From the NCBI GenBank assembly GCA_947625715.1, contig CANQPR010000050.1, forward strand, positions 1-9,826: a stretch of DNA of 9,826 nucleotides, read 5' to 3'. Source of the DNA: an uncultured Bacilli bacterium (GTDB lineage: Bacteria; Bacillota_I; Bacilli_A; RF39; UBA660). The notes under the pieces were generated by a model. It had not been told where the DNA came from, searched no databases, and saw only the letters and a program-made list of their open reading frames with translations. Position numbers and translations under genes: made by a program. Shown in pieces: positions 1 to 6,650 of this stretch (the stretch's first letter is position 1; the number at the start of each line of letters is the position of its first letter).

Positions 1-24
1 CAAAGAGATATTATACAACATAAG

Positions 25-63
25 TACGTATACATTTTAACTAATGATACGTATACATTTTAA
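25..63. repeat. Two direct copies of a 16-bp element with a palindromic core
   Basis: The sequence tacgtatacattttaa occurs exactly twice, at 25-40 and 48-63, so the copies are offset by 23 bp. Each contains two overlapping palindromes (tacgta and gtatac). The offset is about two helical turns, as expected for a pair of operator half-sites upstream of the thiI promoter, but the function is inferred. The copies could also be the edge of a longer repeat cluster outside the window. Confidence 0.6.
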
Positions 64-92
64 AAAAGGATTAACATCTATAAGCAATTATT

Positions 93-121
93 TTGAAATC
101 TTCCTAAAAATTTGTTAAAAT
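93..121 (+). promoter_or_regulatory. Putative sigma-A-type promoter of thiI
   Basis: A TTGAAA box at 93-98 is followed, after a 17-bp spacer, by TAAAAT at 116-121. Both boxes are one mismatch or two from consensus. Transcription would start near 128, directly before the GAGGT ribosome binding site at 129-133, giving a leader of about 13 nt. In an AT-rich spacer such matches are common, so the call is moderate. Confidence 0.45.
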
Positions 122-140
122 AATAGCCGAGGTAATTATT

Positions 141-1325
141 ATGAAACAAAAAATATTAATTAAATATGGTGAATTAAATACTAAAAAAGCAAATATTGGT
201 TTATTTTTAAAAACTCTTAAAAATAATATTGCCGAATGTTTAAAAGATTATCAAGTAAATATTGTTTATGATAAAGGTAGAATGTATGTAGAGTATAATA
301 AAGAAGATGAAAATGAAGTATTAGCTAAATTAAAAAAAGTCTTTGGTATTCAAAAACTTGCTCTTTGTTATGAACTTGATTCTAATAATCTTTTAGAAAT
401 TAAACAACAAATTTTATCTTTACTTTTAAATAAATCTTTTCAAACATTCAAAATAAATACGACAAGAAGTGATAAAACTTATCCTTTGACAAGTTTGGAA
501 ATTAGTAAACAAATTGGTAGTTATATTTTAAAACATAAAGAAAATGTCAAAGTCGATGTCCATGACCCAAATCTTATTATTTATGTTGAAATTCGTAAAA
601 CTTCTACCTACATTTATTTTGAAAATATTTTTGGCCTTGGTGGTTATCCGGTAAGTAGTTTAGGTAAAGGACTTTTGATGTTATCGGGTGGCCTTGATAG
701 TCCTGTCAGTGGTTATTTAGCTATGAAACGTGGCGTTAAAATAGAAGCTATTTATTTTGATAGTCCTCCTCATACAAGTATAGAAGCTAAAAACAAAGTA
801 ATTACTCTAAGTAAAATTATTGGTGAATATCAAAATGGGTTAAAAATTCATGTTATTCCTTTTACTAAAATTCAAGAAACGATTTATAAAGAAGTTCCAA
901 ATGAATACTTAATTACTATCATGAGACGAATGATGTATAGAATAAGTGAAAAAATTGCCAAGAAAAATAAATGTAAAATCATTATCAATGGTGAGTCAAT
1001 AGGTCAAGTAGCAAGTCAAACTTTAGAAAGCATAAGTGTTATCAACGAATGTATTAAAACGCCCGTTATAAGACCTGTAGCCTGTTTTGATAAATTAGAA
1101 ATAATATCTTTAGCCAAAAAAATAAATACTTATGAAACAAGTATTTTACCATATATGGATTGTTGTACTATTTTTGTTCCCAAGCATCCAGTAATATATC
1201 CTACACTTTCTAACTGTCTTTTATATGAACAAAGACTAGATTATGAAGCTTTAATTGATGAAGCTATCAAAAACGAAGAAATAATCAAAAACAAAAAAGC
1301 TTTAGAATTAGAAGAATATTTATAG
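141..1325 (+). CDS. thiI: tRNA 4-thiouridine synthase ThiI
   Basis: ThiI makes 4-thiouridine in tRNA: it adenylates U8 and accepts sulfur from a cysteine desulfurase. In many bacteria it also supplies sulfur for the thiamine thiazole. The 394-aa product has the short, rhodanese-free layout typical of Bacilli: an N-terminal ferredoxin-like/THUMP region (about 1-165) followed by a PP-loop ATPase domain. The ATP-binding PP-loop SGGLDSP is at 182-188, preceded by GKGLLML. A later PYMDCCTIFVPKHP block (337-350) carries the conserved Cys pair near where family members hold the sulfur-accepting cysteine. The start has GAGGT 7 nt upstream. No cysteine desulfurase gene, its usual neighbour in Bacilli, is visible inside the window; it may lie upstream. 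I cannot tell whether the thiamine role applies here. Confidence 0.95.
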   Translation: MKQKILIKYGELNTKKANIGLFLKTLKNNIAECLKDYQVNIVYDKGRMYVEYNKEDENEVLAKLKKVFGIQKLALCYELDSNNLLEIKQQILSLLLNKSFQTFKINTTRSDKTYPLTSLEISKQIGSYILKHKENVKVDVHDPNLIIYVEIRKTSTYIYFENIFGLGGYPVSSLGKGLLMLSGGLDSPVSGYLAMKRGVKIEAIYFDSPPHTSIEAKNKVITLSKIIGEYQNGLKIHVIPFTKIQETIYKEVPNEYLITIMRRMMYRISEKIAKKNKCKIIINGESIGQVASQTLESISVINECIKTPVIRPVACFDKLEIISLAKKINTYETSILPYMDCCTIFVPKHPVIYPTLSNCLLYEQRLDYEALIDEAIKNEEIIKNKKALELEEYL

Positions 1326-1369
1326 TATAAAAATAAAAAAGAAACCCATTTTAATAATGGTGAAGATAA

Positions 1370-1501
1370 GTGAATAAAAGAAGAAAGAAACAAAAAAATT
1401 ATTCTTTATTAAACGATACTGATTTAATTAATCAATTTGTTAATTTTAAAGACGATTATCAACAAAGAAATATCTCAACGAAACCTGATTGCTTAAATTA
1501 A
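1370..1501 (+). CDS. Possible small basic protein, 43 aa (unrecognised)
   Basis: A GTG-initiated frame encodes 43 residues, starting MNKRRKKQKNYSLLNDTD and ending TKPDCLN before TAA. The N-terminus is strongly basic (KRRKKQK) and the rest is polar, with no signal peptide or membrane segment. A GGTGA stretch at 1359-1363, 6 nt before GTG, could act as ribosome binding site, although its GG also forms the 3' arm of a small CCATT/AATGG hairpin (1346-1360). The frame fills most of the thiI-ackA spacer and ends within the predicted terminator. I do not recognise it. An open frame of this size can occur by chance in AT-rich DNA, so the support is mainly its position, its ribosome binding site and its protein-like mix of codons. 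Confidence 0.35.
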   Translation: MNKRRKKQKNYSLLNDTDLINQFVNFKDDYQQRNISTKPDCLN

Positions 1502-1530
1502 AAAAAAGTAGTCAAAGGTTCTTTTTTTTT
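1480..1530 (+). terminator. Putative Rho-independent terminator before ackA
   Basis: The arm GAAACCTGATT (1480-1490) pairs imperfectly with AGTCAAAGGTTC (1510-1521). There are about ten base pairs, including one G-U pair and small bulges. The hairpin is followed directly by nine T residues (1522-1530). The loop is A-rich. It would end the thiI/small-gene transcript. The bulges make the stem weak, but the T-tract and its place just before the ackA -10 box support the call. Confidence 0.5.
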
Positions 1531-1537
1531 GTATAAT
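1509..1537 (+). promoter_or_regulatory. Putative sigma-A-type promoter of ackA
   Basis: A perfect TATAAT -10 box lies at 1532-1537. Seventeen bases upstream is TAGTCA (1509-1514), which matches four of six -35 positions. The -35 box overlaps the 3' arm of the predicted terminator. Transcription would start near 1544, almost on top of the AGGAG ribosome binding site (1545-1549), so the leader would be very short, as for thiI. Confidence 0.55.
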
Positions 1538-1558
1538 AATTACTAGGAGTTGAAGAAA

Positions 1559-2737
1559 ATGAAAGTATTAAGTGTTAATGCTGGAAGTTCATCATTGAAA
1601 TTTTCAGCTTATGAAATGCCCGAAGAAAAATGTTTAGCAAGTGGCGTTTTTGAAAGAATTGGTTTAGAAAATAGTTTTTATACCATTAAATTTAATAATG
1701 AAAAGAAAAAAGAAGTAGTTGATTTAAAAGACCATAAAGTTGCTTTTGAATATTTAGTTAAAGAATTACAACAACTACATATTGTTGATAGTTTAGAAGA
1801 AATAGAAGCTATAGGTCATCGTAGTGTTCAAGGAGGAAATATTAGTAAAAGTGTTATTGTAACTGATGAAGTTATTAAAACAATTATGGATAATGCTCCT
1901 TTAGCACCCCTACATAACCCTAGTAGTGTCGTTGGTATTAAAGCAGCTATGGATGTTATTCCTAATGCCAAACATGTTGTTGTTTTTGATACCTCATTTC
2001 ATACTACTATCCCTAAAGAAAATTATTTATATCCTGTTCCTAAAATGTGGCATGAAAAATTTTTAGTGCGCAAATACGGATTTCATGGTACTAGTTATCG
2101 TTATATAACTATGAAAATGCAAGAAAAATTAGGTAAAAAAGATGTTAATTTAATTATTTGTCATATTGGTAATGGAGCAAGTATATGTGAAGTTAAAAAT
2201 GGCTTAAGTCATAATACAACCATGGGCTTTACACCAGTTTCAGGCTTAATGATGTCAACAAGATGTGGCCAAATAGACCCTTCAATTATAACTTATTTAT
2301 TAAAACAAGGTTTAACAATTGATGAAGTATCTAATGCTTTAAACAAAGAAAGTGGTTTACTTGCCATAAGTGGTTACAGTGATTCAAGAGATGTTGAAGA
2401 AGGCATTAAAAATAACAATGAAGATTGTCTTTTAGCGCAAAAGATGTTTGTTAGAAAAATTGTTGATTACATAGCAATGTATTATGTAGAATTAAAACAT
2501 TGTGATGGTATTATCTTTACGGCTGGTATTGGGGAAAACTCAAGAATGACTAGAAAAGAAATAATAGAACAATTAAGTCCTTTAAACATAACTATTGATA
2601 ACGAAAAAAATGAAGCTATTGCTAGTTATTTAGACCAAAATGAAGGTATTATATCAGCTAGTGATAGTAAAGTAGATGTTTATGTTATTCCAACTAATGA
2701 AGAACTAATGATAGCTAAAGACGCTTATAATTTATAG
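1559..2737 (+). CDS. ackA: Acetate kinase
   Basis: Acetate kinase interconverts acetyl phosphate plus ADP with acetate plus ATP. It gives substrate-level ATP in fermenters and works with phosphotransacetylase, which is not in the window. The 392-aa product is normal length for the ASKHA-fold acetokinase family. Visible motifs are the N-terminal VNAGSSSLK signature (6-14), GHRSVQGG (86-93, with Arg88 in the substrate site), VFDTSFH (142-148), YGFHGTSY (173-180), HIGNGAS (202-208) and TRCGQIDPS (234-242, with the catalytic-type Arg235). The His of the usual HRVVHGG motif is Gln here. A TTG at 1550 is in frame, but it abuts AGGAG (1545-1549) with no spacing. The ATG at 1559 has 9 nt spacing and gives the canonical N-terminus, so that start is chosen. 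It probably shares a transcript with the DHH gene 20 nt downstream. Confidence 0.96.
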   Translation: MKVLSVNAGSSSLKFSAYEMPEEKCLASGVFERIGLENSFYTIKFNNEKKKEVVDLKDHKVAFEYLVKELQQLHIVDSLEEIEAIGHRSVQGGNISKSVIVTDEVIKTIMDNAPLAPLHNPSSVVGIKAAMDVIPNAKHVVVFDTSFHTTIPKENYLYPVPKMWHEKFLVRKYGFHGTSYRYITMKMQEKLGKKDVNLIICHIGNGASICEVKNGLSHNTTMGFTPVSGLMMSTRCGQIDPSIITYLLKQGLTIDEVSNALNKESGLLAISGYSDSRDVEEGIKNNNEDCLLAQKMFVRKIVDYIAMYYVELKHCDGIIFTAGIGENSRMTRKEIIEQLSPLNITIDNEKNEAIASYLDQNEGIISASDSKVDVYVIPTNEELMIAKDAYNL

Positions 2738-2741
2738 AATA

Positions 2742-2750
2742 AAAGGAGGT
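2742..2750 (+). promoter_or_regulatory. Strong ribosome binding site fixing a TTG start
   Basis: AAAGGAGGT is a nearly perfect Shine-Dalgarno match, and a TTG codon begins 7 nt downstream at 2758. No ATG lies at a suitable distance in that frame, and the downstream N-terminus aligns with the family. The DHH phosphoesterase therefore most likely starts with TTG. Confidence 0.8.
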
Positions 2751-2757
2751 TATACTC

Positions 2758-3717
2758 TTGGGCGATATAATCAAAAAAATACTAAAAAAAATAAAACAAT
2801 ACGATACAATTGTTATTGCTCGTCACATCAGTCCTGATCCCGATGCCATTTGTAGTCAAATTGCCCTTCGTGATGCGATACTAGAAAACTATCCCAAAAA
2901 ACATGTCTATGCTATAGGTAGTGGCGTATCTAAATTTAAAAAATATGGGTCTTTAGATAAAATTGATTTAAAAACATTATCTAAAGTTCTCTTAATAACT
3001 TTAGATGTTCCCAATTTATATCGTGTTGATGGCTTAGAAAATATTTCTTATAAAGAAATAATTAAAATAGACCATCATCCCTTTGAAGAAGACTTTAAAG
3101 GGATCGAATGGATAAATGAACAAGCTTCAAGTACTTGTCAAATGGTTGCACAATTATTATTAAAAAGTAATTATTCATTATCAGATAAAGTAGCCAGCAA
3201 TTTGTTTATTGGGATTGTTTCTGATAGTCATCGTTTCTTACTTCCTTATACAACTTTAGAAACATTTAAAATTGTCTCTAATTTATTAGAAAGAACCAAT
3301 ATTAATATGGCTAATCTTTATGAGAAATTATATGAAAGACCCCTAAGTGAAATTCGTTTTCATGGTTATATATCAGACAATTTAAAAGTTACTCCTAATG
3401 GTTTAGCTTATATAATAATATCTCATGAAGATATAGAAAAATATCAAGTTGATGTATCAACTGCATCTAACATGGTTAATGATTTTAATTATATAATAGG
3501 TGTTTATGTTTGGACCTTTGTTACTTATGATGAAAAAAATGATTTATATCGGGTAAATATTAGAAGCAAAGGACCAGTCATAAATACAATTGCTAGTAAA
3601 TATAATGGTGGGGGACATAAATTTGCTAGTGGTGTAAAAACTAATAATAAAGATGACATAACAGCTTTATTGAAAGATTTAGATTTAGAATGCCATAATT
3701 TTCATAGTGCCAAATAA
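2758..3717 (+). CDS. nrnA: DHH/DHHA1 phosphoesterase, NrnA/MgpA-type oligoribonuclease or pAp phosphatase
   Basis: Members of this family degrade 2-5 nt RNA fragments, dephosphorylate 3'-phosphoadenosine 5'-phosphate, or cleave cyclic dinucleotide products. They act in the cytosol with Mn2+. The 319-aa product has the NrnA size. Motif I is RHISPDPDA (22-30; His23, Asp27, Asp29), motif II lies around TLDVP (Asp83), motif III is IDHH (104-107), and motif IV is SDSHRF (155-160). The C-terminal DHHA1 domain ends with the substrate-binding GGGHKFASG (284-292). All metal-binding positions expected for an active enzyme are present. Motif I reads DAICS where many relatives have DAxGS. The TTG start is set by a strong ribosome binding site. 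The gene follows ackA by 20 nt. Sequence alone does not separate nanoRNase from pAp phosphatase or cyclic-dinucleotide activity, so the symbol marks the family. Confidence 0.85.
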   Translation: MGDIIKKILKKIKQYDTIVIARHISPDPDAICSQIALRDAILENYPKKHVYAIGSGVSKFKKYGSLDKIDLKTLSKVLLITLDVPNLYRVDGLENISYKEIIKIDHHPFEEDFKGIEWINEQASSTCQMVAQLLLKSNYSLSDKVASNLFIGIVSDSHRFLLPYTTLETFKIVSNLLERTNINMANLYEKLYERPLSEIRFHGYISDNLKVTPNGLAYIIISHEDIEKYQVDVSTASNMVNDFNYIIGVYVWTFVTYDEKNDLYRVNIRSKGPVINTIASKYNGGGHKFASGVKTNNKDDITALLKDLDLECHNFHSAK

Positions 3718-3728
3718 AGCACTTTTTT
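3706..3728 (+). terminator. Putative terminator at the end of the ackA-nrnA unit
   Basis: AGTGC (3706-3710) pairs with GCACT (3719-3723) across an 8-nt loop, and TTTTT follows (3724-3728). The stop codon TAA (3715-3717) lies inside the loop, so the hairpin starts within the coding region. The stem is only five base pairs, two of them G-C after A-T closure, so termination may be partial. Confidence 0.55.
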
Positions 3729-3740
3729 CGTTGAAATTTA

Positions 3741-3768
3741 TTGCATATTTTAAAATTTAATGTATAAT
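3741..3768 (+). promoter_or_regulatory. Putative promoter of the surface-protein cassette
   Basis: A perfect TATAAT (3763-3768) is preceded, with a 16-bp spacer, by TTGCAT (3741-3746), which keeps the TTG core of the -35 box. Transcription would start near 3775, leaving a leader of about 44 nt before the ATG at 3819. The upstream terminator and the change in gene function both support a new transcription unit starting here. Confidence 0.5.
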
Positions 3769-3805
3769 AACAAAACAAGTTAATGATTTTTTGTATCTTC
3801 ATCAA

Positions 3806-3814
3806 AAGGGGTGG
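3806..3814 (+). promoter_or_regulatory. Ribosome binding site selecting the 3819 start
   Basis: AAGGGGTGG, with its GGGG centred about 9 nt before the ATG at 3819, resembles the Shine-Dalgarno sequence. The earlier in-frame ATG at 3783 has no such site and would put non-hydrophobic extra residues before a good signal peptide, so 3819 is preferred. Confidence 0.7.
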
Positions 3815-3818
3815 TATT

Positions 3819-5933
3819 ATGAAAAAATCAAAACTAAGAATGACATTAATTGCACTAGCAGGTTCTCTAGGTCTTAGTAGTCCTGTTAATGCTAGTGATT
3901 TAGTAAATGGTATATCAACAACGAAAATCGAAAAAAATTTAGATAAGGAAATTTTTTATACACCATGGCAATATAATTCCGAAACTAAAAAAGATGAAAG
4001 AACTTTTATTGTAACAAATAAAAAAGAAGAAAGAAAACATGTTCATCAATATACTAAATTTGTCAAATTTAATAAAAGATATGAATACAAAAAATGTGCT
4101 TGTGGTAAAATTAAAACCCAAAAACATACAATTAAAATGATTAAAGAAAATGCAAATGGTAGTAAAATTTATGATTGTACTCACAAAGATTGTGCTTTTA
4201 AATATATTGCAACTAACACAAAAAACGTTACTAATCATACACATCGTTTCGTAAAATTAATTAGAGTTGGTAAAATATATGAATTTTGGCAATGTAGTAA
4301 AAAGAATTGTCTTTTAAAAGCTCGGCATATATTTAAAAAAGTTGAGGTAAATGATAAAGTATACAACAAATGCACTAATCCTAAATGTAATTATAAAAGA
4401 TTAATTCATACGCATAAATATTTAATTGACTCTTATGATAAAGATTATGAATATTTAAAATGTCAAAAAGATGGCAAAGTAAAAAAACAACTTCATGACT
4501 TAATTATGACGAAAGAAGAAAATGGCGATGTTTTATATACTTGCCAACATGATGGTTGTAATTTAAATTATGTAATTAAACATCAACATGAATATTCTAA
4601 GTTAGCAAGAGTTGATGATAACTATGAATATTGGCAATGTCCTGTTGATAACGAAATCATCACCAAAAATCATAACTTAATAAATACAACTAAAGATGGA
4701 AAAAATATTTTAATGTGTACTAACGATGGCTGTAACTATTATAAAGAATTAAGTAACATTCATACTCATAATTACACTAAATTAGTTAAAACTGATGATG
4801 ATTACGAATATTGGCAATGTCCTGTTGATAACGAAATCATCACCAAAAATCATAACTTAGTAAACACAACCAAAGATGGAAAAAATATTTTAATGTGTAC
4901 TAACGATGGCTGTAACTATTATAAAGAATTAAGTAACATTCATACTCATAATTACACTAAATTAGTTAAAACTGATGATAACTATGAATATTGGCAATGC
5001 GAAAGTGATGAACAAACTATCACTAAACCTCATAATTTCCAAACTAATTTAGTTGATGATAATAAATTAGTAACAACTTGTACAAATAAAGGCTGTACTT
5101 ATCATAAAGAAGTAGAACACACCCATGATTATTCTAAATTAGTTAAAGTAACCGATGAACTAGAATATTGGCAATGTGAAGCAGATAAAAAAGAAATAAC
5201 TAAAGCTCATAATTTCCAAACAACCAAAGATGAAAATTATAATACTATCATAACTTGTAGTAATATAGATTGTACATATCATAAAGAAATAGAACATACC
5301 CACGATTATCAAACTTTCGTTGATTTTGATGAAAATTATGAACACTACCAATGTGAATGCGGTAATATAATTGATGTTTCTCATAACTTATCAGCGCAGT
5401 ATTATGATTTTAACACCGGTTTATTAACCGAAGATTGTCAAAATCCTAATTGTGATTATAAGAAAACTGAAAAACATGAACAACACAATTGGCTTGTAAG
5501 TTCTTTAAATGATGATTATGAACAACTAGAATGTAGTATATGTAAATATCAAACTAATCGTCAACATAATTATGATTACAGTATTTCTCCTGATGCAAAT
5601 TGTACTTACAATTATCCTTGCTTAAATGATGGGTGTAACCATGTTAAAACCGAAGTAAAGCATAATTATACAGTTAAAGAAAACATAAAATATAATGGTG
5701 TCTATGAAGATAAATGCCAAACTGTAGTATATTCATGTAGTAATTGTAATGATACATATCAAGAAGATATCCCTCATACTCTAAAAGTAACAACTGAAAA
5801 TGAACTTGGAAAAATAGAGCAATGCCAATATTGTCCATATGAAAAATTAACCTTTTATGAAGAAGAAGTTTTAATGGACGAAGTATTTACTGATGGATAT
5901 GAAAAACCAATGACTTTGGTTAAGAAAAAATAG
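3819..5933 (+). CDS. Secreted His/Cys repeat protein, about ten units (unknown function)
   Basis: I do not recognise a named family. The 704-aa product has a Sec signal peptide: basic KKSKLR, a hydrophobic core at 8-20, and a likely cut after VNA at residue 25. A linker (26-73) follows, then a repeat array to about residue 672 and a short acidic-then-basic tail ending VKKK. Units begin at residues 74, 140, 197, 255, 315, 375, 434, 493, 553 and 615. A typical unit is about 60 aa and reads H-x-H-x-Y, then YEYWQC, then HN, then C-x4-C-x-Y-x-KE. Outer units add a second Cys after YEY (CACG, CSKKNC, CECG, CSIC). The regular His and Cys positions suggest one or two zinc-type sites per unit (inference). 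There is no LPXTG motif, C-terminal membrane segment or SipW-type signal. It begins the cassette and lies 15 nt before the sipW-like gene, the place taken by tapA in Bacillus. A metal-binding matrix component or adhesin is possible; a disulfide-rich structural protein is the alternative. Confidence 0.85.
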   Translation: MKKSKLRMTLIALAGSLGLSSPVNASDLVNGISTTKIEKNLDKEIFYTPWQYNSETKKDERTFIVTNKKEERKHVHQYTKFVKFNKRYEYKKCACGKIKTQKHTIKMIKENANGSKIYDCTHKDCAFKYIATNTKNVTNHTHRFVKLIRVGKIYEFWQCSKKNCLLKARHIFKKVEVNDKVYNKCTNPKCNYKRLIHTHKYLIDSYDKDYEYLKCQKDGKVKKQLHDLIMTKEENGDVLYTCQHDGCNLNYVIKHQHEYSKLARVDDNYEYWQCPVDNEIITKNHNLINTTKDGKNILMCTNDGCNYYKELSNIHTHNYTKLVKTDDDYEYWQCPVDNEIITKNHNLVNTTKDGKNILMCTNDGCNYYKELSNIHTHNYTKLVKTDDNYEYWQCESDEQTITKPHNFQTNLVDDNKLVTTCTNKGCTYHKEVEHTHDYSKLVKVTDELEYWQCEADKKEITKAHNFQTTKDENYNTIITCSNIDCTYHKEIEHTHDYQTFVDFDENYEHYQCECGNIIDVSHNLSAQYYDFNTGLLTEDCQNPNCDYKKTEKHEQHNWLVSSLNDDYEQLECSICKYQTNRQHNYDYSISPDANCTYNYPCLNDGCNHVKTEVKHNYTVKENIKYNGVYEDKCQTVVYSCSNCNDTYQEDIPHTLKVTTENELGKIEQCQYCPYEKLTFYEEEVLMDEVFTDGYEKPMTLVKKK
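4038..5834 (+). repeat. Array of about ten His/Cys coding repeats
   Basis: The units start at 4038, 4236, 4407, 4581, 4761, 4941, 5118, 5295, 5475 and 5661. Spacing ranges from 171 to 198 bp and is exactly 180 bp for two successive units. Each encodes an HxH...YEY(W/K/L)xC...H...Cx4C pattern. The centre is most alike and the flanks are most diverged, which suggests growth by internal duplication. The last unit is irregular and adds extra CxxC pairs (CSNC, CQYC). Confidence 0.85.
4621..4980 (+). repeat. Near-identical 180-bp tandem duplication
   Basis: Bases 4621-4800 and 4801-4980 differ at only six of 180 positions by direct comparison, and all six differences are transitions. Three alter the protein mildly (Asn/Asp and Ile/Val exchanges); the rest are silent. 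The period is 60 codons, so gain or loss of a copy keeps the frame. Flanking units are much less similar, so this is a recent duplication or a region kept alike by gene conversion. Confidence 0.95.
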
Positions 5934-5948
5934 GAAGAAGGCAAAAAA

Positions 5949-6605
5949 ATGAAAAAATGGTATCAAAAGATAAGCAATTGGTTAATAATAATTGCTATCG
6001 TTCTTCTCAGTCCAATTTTACTAACTAATTTATGGATTATGTTTCAAGCCAAAACCAATCCTGAAAAAATTCCAAATGTTTTTGGCTACAAACCTTTTAT
6101 TGTTTTATCAGGTTCAATGGAAAGTGAAATCTATAAGGGTGATTTAGTAATTGTCAAAATGAATCCTGATAGCTTAAATGTAAATGATATAATAGCTTTT
6201 CGTGATAATGAAAATACTGTAACAACTCACCGTATAATTGATATTATTGAAAAAGAAGGAACAACATATTACATCACTAAGGGTGATAACAATAATACTC
6301 AAGACCAAAATCTTGTTGAACAAGATGATGTCGAAGGAATTTATTTATTTCGAATTCCTGGTGTAGGTAGTATGATGAAAAAATTATCTGAACCAACAAC
6401 TATTTTAATCATTATAATGGCTATAACTTTAATATTTGTTATTGGCTTTACAATTTCAAGTAAAAAACAAAGAGAATTAGAACACCTTGAATTTTTAGAA
6501 TATAAAAAGCAAAAAGAAGAAGAGAAACAAAAAGAAGAAGAAAAGAAAAAACAAACAACCAAGAAAAAAACTCCTTCTTCTAAAAAAAATAAACAAGGTA
6601 AATAG
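5949..6605 (+). CDS. sipW: ER-type signal peptidase I, SipW-like
   Basis: This membrane protease removes signal peptides from a special set of exported proteins, in Bacillus TasA and TapA. The 218-aa product has an N-terminal membrane segment (about 11-33). The catalytic box IVLSGSMES carries nucleophile Ser56, VTTHR carries His94 (in place of the Lys of ordinary bacterial SPases), and TKGDNNNTQD carries Asp113 and Asp119. The spacings Ser-38-His-19-Asp-6-Asp closely match those known for B. subtilis SipW. A second membrane segment (about 150-169) leads into a charged tail (172-218) of Glu/Lys/Gln repeats ending in KKNKQGK, probably cytosolic and longer than in classical SipW. The start has AGAAGG 7 nt upstream. 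The gene is 15 nt behind the repeat-protein gene and 45 nt before its likely substrate, so co-transcription is likely. The symbol denotes the subtype. Confidence 0.93.
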   Translation: MKKWYQKISNWLIIIAIVLLSPILLTNLWIMFQAKTNPEKIPNVFGYKPFIVLSGSMESEIYKGDLVIVKMNPDSLNVNDIIAFRDNENTVTTHRIIDIIEKEGTTYYITKGDNNNTQDQNLVEQDDVEGIYLFRIPGVGSMMKKLSEPTTILIIIMAITLIFVIGFTISSKKQRELEHLEFLEYKKQKEEEKQKEEEKKKQTTKKKTPSSKKNKQGK

Positions 6606-6650
6606 CCAATAGGCATTTACATAGATAAATTATTTAAAGGAGGTGAGAAA

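Noticed and set aside
1..63. Possible C-terminal end of an upstream gene (20 codons open in frame 1 up to TAA at 61)
   Set aside because: The frame is too short to judge and crosses the two direct repeats in different phases, so coding is not supported.
1550..1558. Upstream TTG start for ackA
   Set aside because: It directly abuts the AGGAG site with no spacer, and the ATG at 1559 gives the canonical acetate kinase N-terminus.
3783..3818. Upstream ATG for the repeat protein, adding 12 residues
   Set aside because: There is no ribosome binding site before it, whereas a good one (3806-3814) lies between it and the ATG at 3819, which starts a proper signal peptide.
3939..4244. Open frame of about 100 codons on the minus strand
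   Set aside because: It lies wholly within the repeat-protein gene, is dominated by Phe/Ile (the antisense of Lys/Asn-rich codons) and has no ribosome binding site. It is a shadow of the + strand gene.
5160..5384. Hydrophobic 74-codon frame on the minus strand
   Set aside because: Its apparent membrane character comes from reading Lys/Asp/Glu-rich repeats in antisense; it is fully contained in the repeat-protein gene.
4038..5834. CRISPR-like array
   Set aside because: The repeats are about 180 bp, lie in one long reading frame, and have no short conserved repeats alternating with unique spacers.
6341..6616. Minus-strand 91-codon frame rich in Phe, Ser and Cys
   Set aside because: It mirrors the Lys/Glu-rich tail of the sipW-like gene and has no independent support.
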